Shown here one piece after another: positions 59,755 to 64,000 of a stretch of 64,000 nt of DNA. The notes beneath the pieces are model-generated. The model saw only the letters and a program-made list of their open reading frames with translations, searched no databases and was not told where the DNA came from. Each line of letters starts with the position of its first letter. Position 1 is the stretch's first letter. Source of the stretch: Desulfosporosinus nitroreducens (GTDB taxonomy: Bacteria > Bacillota > Desulfitobacteriia > Desulfitobacteriales > Desulfitobacteriaceae); contig NZ_JAMHFY010000006.1 of NCBI RefSeq assembly GCF_023897015.1, positions 124,001 to 188,000 of the forward strand, written 5' to 3'. A program made the translations under genes and the position numbers.

Positions 59755-60936
59755 TTGCAAGAGTGGAACATGAAACGAATAGCCAAAAACGTCGGAGTCA
59801 TCTTCCTGGTTTTTTCTGTATTGGTAACCACGTTAGTGAGCGGGGTAGTAATTGCCAATGTCAATAACGTAGGACGGCTTGTGCATGTAGTACAACTTAT
59901 TCGAAATGACTACTTAGAAAATGTATCGACTGTTCAGCTTGTAGAAGGCGCAACTAAAGGTATCGTAGAAATCTTAGGAGACCCGTATTCAACGTACATG
60001 AATGCTCAGGAGAACCAAGAACTGTTTCAAATGCTTGAAGGAAAATTTGGCGGGATAGGAATTGTCCTGAGTCTCAAGGATCCTAAAAAGCTCGTAGTAC
60101 TGCGTCCAATCAAAAATTCCCCGGCAAGCAGGGCTGGAATTCAATCGGGTGATGTTATCAGTAAGATTAATGATGCGGATACTTTAGGTATGGAGCAGGA
60201 TAAAGCGGTGGGGTTGATGCGGGGAGAGCCCGGAACAAAAGTGGATATAGCTCTATATCGAGAGAGTAGTAACAAGACCTTTACTGTGAGTCTAACGAGG
60301 GAAAACATAACTGTTCCAACCGTTGATGGGCAAGCATTGCCTGGGCACCCTGATATTGCCTATGTCAGCATAACTCAGTTTGGCTCAGATACAGGGACAG
60401 AACTTAAGGACACCTTTAATACCATGAACATTACTAAATTCAAAGGACTTATTCTGGATTTGAGGTATAACCACGGCGGCGAGCTCAATGCTGCGGTACA
60501 AGTTGCCAGCTACTTCATTCCAGAAGGTCCGGTTGTTTATATAGTAGATAAGCAAGAGAACGTTGACACTAAGATGTCAACAGGTACATATCTGGGGATG
60601 CCGATGGTGGTCCTTGTGAATGAAGAAAGTGCTTCAGCGGCTGAAATCGTTGCAGGCGCGATTAAGGATAAAGAAACAGCAAGTTTGGTGGGAGTAAAAA
60701 CCTTCGGAAAAGGGATTGTTCAAACAATCTTCCCTTTGGACGGAGGAACTAGCGTTAAACTAACTACTGCAAAATACTTAACGCCTAATAAGTTGGATAT
60801 TCATAAGAAGGGAATCGAGCCCGATGTTGTGGTAGAATTAGGGAAAGGACAACAAGCTACCATAACCCCTCAAGACACCAACTTTGATGCTCAACTTCAG
60901 AAAGCGTTGCAAACACTGCAAGGGAAACTAAAGTAA
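59755..60936 (+). CDS. ctpA: carboxy-terminal processing protease (S41)
   Basis: 393 aa, signal-anchor (about 9-34), PDZ domain (about 95-175) and S41 domain with the Ser in NEESASAAE (289-297) and K319 in TFGKG, forming the Ser-Lys dyad. Cleaves C-terminal regions of exported proteins, often peptidoglycan hydrolases. TTG 59755 with AAGGGG upstream; ATG 59770 possible. Confidence 0.92.
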   Translation: MQEWNMKRIAKNVGVIFLVFSVLVTTLVSGVVIANVNNVGRLVHVVQLIRNDYLENVSTVQLVEGATKGIVEILGDPYSTYMNAQENQELFQMLEGKFGGIGIVLSLKDPKKLVVLRPIKNSPASRAGIQSGDVISKINDADTLGMEQDKAVGLMRGEPGTKVDIALYRESSNKTFTVSLTRENITVPTVDGQALPGHPDIAYVSITQFGSDTGTELKDTFNTMNITKFKGLILDLRYNHGGELNAAVQVASYFIPEGPVVYIVDKQENVDTKMSTGTYLGMPMVVLVNEESASAAEIVAGAIKDKETASLVGVKTFGKGIVQTIFPLDGGTSVKLTTAKYLTPNKLDIHKKGIEPDVVVELGKGQQATITPQDTNFDAQLQKALQTLQGKLK

Positions 60937-60952
60937 AAAAATGAATTAATAA

Positions 60953-60981
60953 AAAAGACACGCCAGAGCGTGTCTTTTTTA
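60953..60981 (+). terminator. intrinsic terminator after ctpA
   Basis: AAAAGACACGC pairs with GCGTGTCTTTT, with T-run to 60980. Confidence 0.88.
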
Positions 60982-61061
60982 TCGGCCGAACCTCAATTTC
61001 ACCTTCGTACCCCTTCTTGCATAGACTACGCTGACCGAAAAAAACGACGGGGGTAAGAAGC

Positions 61062-62096
61062 ATGAGAAATAAGACTGGTGTGCGACATTACTTTGCCGAG
61101 GGACTGACCACCAGGGGTTACATATCTTTATTGCCAAACATGATGCCAAGTTGGAAACGTGCCTATATCTTGTTAGGAGGCCCTGGGACCGGTAAATCAA
61201 CGTTGATAAAGATTGTTGGTTTAGAATTGTTGGATCGAGGATATGACATTGATTTTCTACGGTCGGTACGTGATCCGGATTCGATGGCAGGGTTTATTAT
61301 GCCTCGGATGGGGTTAGGTATGTTAGATGCCATGGAGGTTTCTCCACTTCGTTGGCAAGCCCCGGGTGTTGTTGAGAAATTCACTGATTTCAGTCTGTTC
61401 TGTGATGAAGTGAAGTTGGAGAAGCAAAGGTCTTCAATAATTGAGATTGAAAAACGGCTTCAAGAACTGCAAATGACTTTGGAAGAAGAGCTGGCTTCTG
61501 AACTAGGGTCGTTAATAGGGTCCAGGACGACAAAGCCTCCATTAGATAAAGGGAACATTTCTTGGATTCTCGGGAACTCAGCTCAGCTGAAAGTTAAAAA
61601 AGAGAATACAGGTCCTTGGCCACTAGCGGAAAATGCTCTTAAATTACTGCAAAAAAGTGTTGTAAATCCGTTTTTCCTGCACGGCCTAACTGCGGAAGGA
61701 TGGCTTAATCTGTCCCCGCATTTCTTGACGGATTTTGATCAGATTCGGTTGGAAGGAGACGAAACTCTAGATGCCTTAGATTGGGTGCTTCGTGAGGCTC
61801 AACAATTAGGGCAATTAATTGAAATTGTCTTGCACCCTCTCAATCCAGATGAAGTCATCGGGATAGTCTTTCCAGAGAGGCGTTTAGCGATCTGGCAAGG
61901 TAATCCGGAAAATTTGCAAGACCAAGGATTAGAACGTCCTTTAAGCAAAACGTTAATAGAAACCTTAGCATCATGGCAAATCAATAGGGCACAGCTTAAG
62001 GCTATCTACATGGAGGCGGTTAATTTTGATCAAGTAGACAGTTGTCGTGAAACCATATTGAACCAGATTTTATGTGATTTAAATAGCAAAAGTTAA
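61062..62096 (+). CDS. P-loop NTPase of the PRK06851 type
   Basis: A 344-aa soluble protein with a Walker A loop GGPGTGKST (near residue 40) after RHYFAEGLTTRGYISLL, typical of a conserved Firmicute ATPase family of unknown role. A coiled-coil stretch (about 122-150) interrupts the fold, and the second half is divergent. ATG has GGGGGTAAG upstream. Converges with the HDOD gene (15-bp gap). Confidence 0.75.
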   Translation: MRNKTGVRHYFAEGLTTRGYISLLPNMMPSWKRAYILLGGPGTGKSTLIKIVGLELLDRGYDIDFLRSVRDPDSMAGFIMPRMGLGMLDAMEVSPLRWQAPGVVEKFTDFSLFCDEVKLEKQRSSIIEIEKRLQELQMTLEEELASELGSLIGSRTTKPPLDKGNISWILGNSAQLKVKKENTGPWPLAENALKLLQKSVVNPFFLHGLTAEGWLNLSPHFLTDFDQIRLEGDETLDALDWVLREAQQLGQLIEIVLHPLNPDEVIGIVFPERRLAIWQGNPENLQDQGLERPLSKTLIETLASWQINRAQLKAIYMEAVNFDQVDSCRETILNQILCDLNSKS

Positions 62097-62111
62097 TCTA
62101 GAATAATTACA

Positions 62112-62954
62112 TTAGCTGAATAGGGTTGGGTCTATAAGGAATTCCCCAAGATCTGCCATCAAAAGCTCAAGGTCTGACTCTTTAAGCCATAGTTTATCGA
62201 GCGCTTCCTGTTGTATCGGATTTAATAAACTGTCCACACCGCCGCCAATACCGAGCAAACTTGCAAGCCCGTTAGCAACATGAATTACGCAGGCGAGTTC
62301 GGGGTAGCTTGGCGCTTGTGACGGAGAATGATGATAGGAAATTGCAGATACCAGATCTTCCGGCAAAAACCAAGTCCTGGCCAAGAACCCACCAACAGTT
62401 GCATGATTATACCCTATGACTTTTTCCTCAAGTTCGGAATAGGATAGTTTTACCTCTTTTACTTTCTCGACAAGAAAAGGCCCCACTTCCTGTACATAAA
62501 TAGAGATAACTAGTTTTCCGATATCATGAAGCAAGCCTGCAGTAAAGGCAACATCTCCAAAAGGGAGTTTATGATATTGACAAAGACGTTTCGCTGTCAT
62601 AGCGGTAAGCATAGAATGCTTCCAAAGGCCCTCTTGCTCAATCTCGTAACCTATAAGATTATTTTTCAATAAAGGGGCAACTGCGGAAGCCATTGCTAGC
62701 CCTTGTGTCACCTGAAAACCAAGCATGACGATAGCTTCTTGGAGAGAGGAGATTCGTCTGGCGTACCCATAATACGCAGAATTGGCTTGTCGTAAGATAC
62801 CAGCTGTGAGTGAAGGGTCTTGGCCGATAACAGTTTCTAGCTCTTTAACGGTTGTTGCGGGGTTTTTGGTTAAGGCAATAACGCGCAAAGCAGATGTGGG
62901 CAGGGGCGGAAGAGCTTGTACGCGCTTTAAGACATGTTCCAATTTAATAGTCAA
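62112..62954 (-). CDS. HDOD-domain protein
   Basis: 280 aa. HDOD domain across about residues 15-215, with N-terminal LPPLPTSALRVIALT and IGQDPSLTAGILRQANSAYYG. A HD motif is kept (LLHDIGKLV near 144), though such domains are often inactive in HDOD. Signalling or regulatory role is likely, partner unknown. TTG start with GGAGGG 7 bp upstream on the minus strand. Confidence 0.88.
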   Translation of the reverse strand: MTIKLEHVLKRVQALPPLPTSALRVIALTKNPATTVKELETVIGQDPSLTAGILRQANSAYYGYARRISSLQEAIVMLGFQVTQGLAMASAVAPLLKNNLIGYEIEQEGLWKHSMLTAMTAKRLCQYHKLPFGDVAFTAGLLHDIGKLVISIYVQEVGPFLVEKVKEVKLSYSELEEKVIGYNHATVGGFLARTWFLPEDLVSAISYHHSPSQAPSYPELACVIHVANGLASLLGIGGGVDSLLNPIQQEALDKLWLKESDLELLMADLGEFLIDPTLFS

Positions 62955-63073
62955 CTATAGGCCCTCCTTAATTTTTGCAGATATTCAAAGGAAGTTTTTC
63001 ACAGGGATTTTTTATGACGACTAGGGGAAACTAATTTAAAGAATTGCTTGAGAACCCCGAAAGGAGTGCGTAA

Positions 63074-64000
63074 CATGTCAAAAAGATTGCGATTCTTGGT
63101 TGTCTTAATTGCAGTATGTCTTAGTTTAACCATAACTGGCTGCAGTCTACAAGATCTTTTAGGGAAAAATAAAAATAAAACTTCTGCAAAAAAGGAAAGT
63201 GAACCAATTATAGCAGTTTCATTGAATGAGCAAGACCCTAACAAACTGCTTATTTCAAAAGGAATCGAAGATCTGGCCAAGAAAGAAGATGTAAAGGTAA
63301 AGTATATAAATAGTGAATCAAAAGAAGAGTCTCCTTTAAAAGATGCTAAGATCCTAATTTATCAAGGAGGAGATGAGAGCATTTTACAAGAATCTCAATC
63401 TGAAGAAATTCCAATCTTAGCTTTAACCCAACTTCCGTCAGGAATAAAACCTGAAGGTATAATTATCCCTGATCAGGAAAAAGCCGGAGAGCTTATGGCC
63501 CAGACTTTAGTGGGAAAAGTTACTGAGGGTCAATTGGTTATACTGCAAGGAGATCCTAATGAAAGTGGGTCCCAAGAACTTTTAGCAGGAAATAAGGCTA
63601 TTCTTAGCAAGTATCCTAAGATTACCATACATACCATTTCAAGTCCTAAAGGATCTGAATCAGTAGCCAGGATAGGCTTAGTCGACTTTCTTCAAAAGAA
63701 CCCTGATAATGTGCAAGGGATTTTAGCCCATAATGAAAGCTTGGCGGTACAGGCGAGCGAAGTTCTCAAACAAACTCAGTTAGACAAAAAAATTAGTTTG
63801 ATTGGTGGACAAGCTAGTATTCCATCCTTAGAGAGGATGGCTAAGGGTTCTCAAATCGGAGATATTGATACCTCTCCTTATCTACAGGGTGCCAATGCCT
63901 ATCAATGGGCTCAGAAAATAATTAAGAAAGAACCTCTAGAAGTTAATAATTCAATTACCAGCGAGCAAGGGGAAATACCTGCTAAAGTTATAGCGGTGAA
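63074..64000 (+). CDS. sugar-type periplasmic-binding lipoprotein (partial)
   Basis: Reading from ATG 63074 (AAAGGAG eight bases upstream) the frame stays open to the window end, 309 codons. Lipobox LTITGC with the lipid Cys near residue 22, then a long Lys/Ser-rich linker. ALTQLP, ILQGDPNESGSQELLAGNKA, ILAHNESLAVQASEVLKQ and LIGGQAS match periplasmic-binding type I (RbsB/XylF-like). It may bind a sugar or another small ligand. Continues beyond the window. Confidence 0.82.

Overview
The window is a stretch of chromosome from an endospore-forming, low-to-moderate GC Gram-positive bacterium (Firmicutes). Spo0F, SpoIID, SpoIIQ, SpoIIID, YwmB, SigI/RsgI, ComEB, ComFA/ComFC and the order rpoE-pyrG-spo0F-fba-tal-glpX-rpmE all fit that group. 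Protein flavour and gene order suggest the Desulfosporosinus/Desulfitobacterium part of the Peptococcaceae; that genus-level guess is inference. All genes read on the + strand except a glycosyltransferase (36.7-37.8 kb) and an HDOD protein (62.1-63.0 kb).

Layout. 0-10.6 kb: end of argS, rpoE, pyrG with a hairpin leader, a FemX-like transferase with an alanine racemase, spo0F, a Cys-rich unknown overlapping fba, tal/fsa, glpX and rpmE (rho, which sits between glpX and rpmE in Bacillus, is absent here). 10.7-20.4 kb: a decayed yqhQ/DUF1385 pseudogene, prfA-prmC-tsaC (translation termination and tRNA modification), mntP, ywlE, rpiB, ywlG, glyA, upp, comEB, wecB. 20.6-27.7 kb: a complete F1Fo ATP synthase operon (atpZ-I-B-E-F-H-A-G-D-C) closed by a terminator. 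27.8-36.6 kb: sporulation and envelope genes (ywmB, murA, spoIID, spoIIQ, spoIIID, mbl, a TagA/WecG glycosyltransferase, sigI-rsgI). 36.7-43.7 kb: a reverse-strand glycosyltransferase, fabZ, an O-antigen-ligase-like protein, an unknown, comFA-comFC and a zinc-ribbon protein. 43.7-48.5 kb: a DnaA-box cluster, an orphan oligopeptide-binding lipoprotein and an amino-acid ABC transporter (glnH, glnP, glnQ). 49.5-64 kb: cspA, hpf, secA, prfB (with a programmed +1 frameshift not read as one ORF), split transketolase, ftsE-ftsX-M23 hydrolase-ctpA, a P-loop protein, HDOD, and a truncated sugar-type binding lipoprotein.

The most unusual content lies between genes. Several intergenic regions carry members of a modular, foldback, dispersed repeat family: about 3.47-3.70, 6.56, 8.23-8.37, 30.08-30.18 and 59.59-59.73 kb, with degraded relatives near 2.95 and 58.1 kb. 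One copy at 3.5 kb has an extra 33-bp tandem unit and is matched by an inverted copy at 8.3 kb. A GC-rich 379-bp-period duplication at 48.57-49.3 kb consists of two MITE-like units, each bounded by inverted repeats. A second repeat type, resembling the structured right end of IS200/IS605-type elements, follows rpoE and, inverted, lies between rsgI and the glycosyltransferase gene. I see no intact transposase, CRISPR array, rRNA or tRNA. The window is otherwise a housekeeping region; I found no clear new defence or biosynthetic system.
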